In this document: positions 5,580-6,796 of the stretch, one piece after another
Numbering within the stretch: position 1 is the first letter of the stretch
How the letters are laid out: every line of letters begins with the position of its first letter
Source: a bacterium
GTDB taxonomy: Bacteria > Krumholzibacteriota > Krumholzibacteria > LZORAL124-64-63
DNA length: 6,796 bases
Direction of reading: 5' to 3'
Assembly (NCBI GenBank): GCA_016873405.1
Contig: VGXH01000098.1
Span: forward strand, 1 to 6,796
Made by a program: the position numbers and the translations under genes
The notes under the pieces: generated by a model
What the model saw: the letters and a program-made list of their open reading frames with translations, nothing else
Told to the model about the DNA's origin: nothing
Database searches by the model: none

Positions 5580-6796
5580 TCAGCGCGCGCCGCGAAGCAC
5601 CGCCGCCACGCGCTGGACCAGTTCCTGCGCGGAGAACGGCTTCTGCAGCAGATCGGCCGCCGGCGTCAGGCCGGCGCTGCCGGCCAGGAACTGGGCCGGA
5701 TAACCGGACGTCAGCAGCGCCGGCAGTCCGGGGCTCATCTCCCGCGCGCGCCGCACCAGCTCGACGCCGTCCATCCCCGGCATGACGATGTCCGAGAGCA
5801 GCAGGTCGACGCGGTCATCGCCGCGCCGGATGATCTCCAGGGCGTCGGCGCCGCCGGTGGCGACGGTGACGCGATAGCCGGCGCGCTCGAGCATCACCCG
5901 CACCAGGCGGCCCGTGGCCGCCTCGTCATCGACCAGCAGCACGTGCTCGCCGCCGTTCGGCCGGATCGCGGCGCCGCCGGCGCGCGGTTCCGCCTTCGGC
6001 GCCTCCGGCTCCACCCGGGGCAGGTAGATCGAGAAGCGCGTCCCGCTGCCCGGAGCGCTGGCCACCGCGATCGAGCCTCCGGACTGCCGCACGATGCCGT
6101 AGACCGTCGCCAGACCCAGGCCGGTGCCGCGCCCGACGGGCTTGGTCGTGAAGAACGGGTCGAAGATGCGCGGCAGGTCGGCCGGGGCGATCCCCTCGCC
6201 GTCGTCCTCGGCGATCAGCGCCACGTAGGGGCCGGGCGACAGCGAATCGTGCAGGTCGGGGGTGCGCTCGTCGACGCGGGCCGCCGCCAGCGCGAGCCGG
6301 AAGCGGCCACCCGGCCGCACGGCGTCGCGCGCGTTGGCCGCCAGGTTGAGGGCGACCTGCGTGATCTGCCCGGGATCGGCGCGGACCCACAGGGGATGAT
6401 GGCCGGGCTCGATGACGACGGAAATCCCCTCGCCCAGCAGTCGACGCAGCATGTCCGCCAGGTCGGCCAGGGTCGCCGACAGGTCGATCGTCTGCGGCCG
6501 CAGCATCTGCTTGCGGCTGAACGCCAGCAACTGGCCCACCAGAGCGGCGGCGCGGCGTCCGGCCTTCAGGATCTCAGCGGCGCCGGCCTGCTGGTCCGGC
6601 CGGTCGCCGAGGTCGGTCAGCAGCAGCTCGGCGTGGCCGATGATCCCGACCAGCAGGTTGTTGAAATCGTGCGCGATGCCGCTGGAGAGCCGGCCGAGCG
6701 CCTCCATCTTGTGGGCCTGCACCAGCTCGGCCTCGAGCCGCCGCCGTTCGGTGAGGTCCCGCCACACGACGTGCAGCATCGCCTTGCCCGCGGTCG
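5580..6796 (-). CDS. Hybrid sensor histidine kinase with C-terminal receiver, 5' end outside the window
   Basis: This is the C-terminal part of a two-component kinase. The frame is open to the window edge, and WRDLTERRRLE is the typical end of a PAS domain, so the ATG at 6779 is almost certainly internal. Counting from that Met, the HisKA domain has the phosphorylatable H37 in GIAHDFNNLL. The HATPase has the N-box at 141-153 (N149), DDGEGI at 192-197, IFDPFFTTK at 205-213 and the glycine-rich GRGTGLGL at 216-223. After a short Pro/Glu-rich linker, the receiver (about 278-397) carries the acidic pocket D284/D285, phosphoacceptor D330 in LLSDIVMPGMDG, T357 and K380 in LQKPFS. All catalytic residues are present, so it should autophosphorylate and pass phosphate to its own receiver. 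No DNA-binding output or partner regulator is in view, and the signal sensed lies in the missing N-terminus. It converges on the protease gene. Confidence 0.93.
   Translation of the reverse strand, partial: TAGKAMLHVVWRDLTERRRLEAELVQAHKMEALGRLSSGIAHDFNNLLVGIIGHAELLLTDLGDRPDQQAGAAEILKAGRRAAALVGQLLAFSRKQMLRPQTIDLSATLADLADMLRRLLGEGISVVIEPGHHPLWVRADPGQITQVALNLAANARDAVRPGGRFRLALAAARVDERTPDLHDSLSPGPYVALIAEDDGEGIAPADLPRIFDPFFTTKPVGRGTGLGLATVYGIVRQSGGSIAVASAPGSGTRFSIYLPRVEPEAPKAEPRAGGAAIRPNGGEHVLLVDDEAATGRLVRVMLERAGYRVTVATGGADALEIIRRGDDRVDLLLSDIVMPGMDGVELVRRAREMSPGLPALLTSGYPAQFLAGSAGLTPAADLLQKPFSAQELVQRVAAVLRGAR

Noticed and set aside
5540..5785. Small plus-strand frame of 81 codons between and over the convergent gene ends
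   Set aside because: It lies opposite the receiver domain of the kinase, has no Shine-Dalgarno and is Ala/Pro/Arg-rich without any motif.

Overview
The window is a very GC-rich piece of bacterial chromosome (roughly 70% G+C by eye, with third codon positions almost all G or C). It holds four protein genes and two compact regulatory intervals. I see no tRNA, rRNA, CRISPR array, insertion sequence or integrase. Two features point to a bacterium of the FCB group or a related candidate phylum (for example Eisenbacteria, Krumholzibacteriota or Latescibacterota). One is the C-terminal tail of the large protease, with a YPNPFNPRTTLRFSLP motif. The other is the flavour of the ArsM and ArsR proteins, which resemble Bacteroidota-type sequences. 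This placement is inference from motifs, not from a search.

Left part (1-1183, minus strand): an arsenic operon, arsR followed by arsM. ArsR is a CxC-type SmtB/ArsR repressor and ArsM is an arsenite S-adenosylmethionine methyltransferase. The genes are one base apart, and arsM has a perfect AGGAGG ribosome-binding site inside the end of arsR. A further Shine-Dalgarno-like GGAG lies just past the arsM stop, at the window edge, so another operon gene may start outside the window.

Intergenic part (1184-1395): arsR has a leader carrying a 16-bp GC-rich direct repeat. Next comes an AT-rich palindromic operator (1246-1269) made of three ATCGTA-type half-sites, overlapping a probable arsR promoter. 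Facing the other way, a good sigma70-like promoter (1306-1335) drives the protease gene.

Centre (1396-5523, plus strand): a 1375-residue secreted multidomain serine protease. Its order is signal peptide, Ala/Pro-rich linker, Asp-box (sialidase-like) beta-propeller, CARDB-like domain, internal inhibitor-I9-like propeptide, Gly-Asn-Ser linker, subtilisin (S8) catalytic domain with complete Asp/His/Ser triad, an Ig-like domain, and a FlgD-like/T9SS-like C-terminal domain.

Right part (5580-6796, minus strand): the C-terminal portion of a hybrid sensor histidine kinase (end of PAS, HisKA, HATPase, receiver), whose 5' end lies outside the window. It converges on the protease gene, with a GC hairpin between them. 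The arsenic operon forms one functional unit. I see no sequence evidence that the protease or the kinase belongs to the same pathway.
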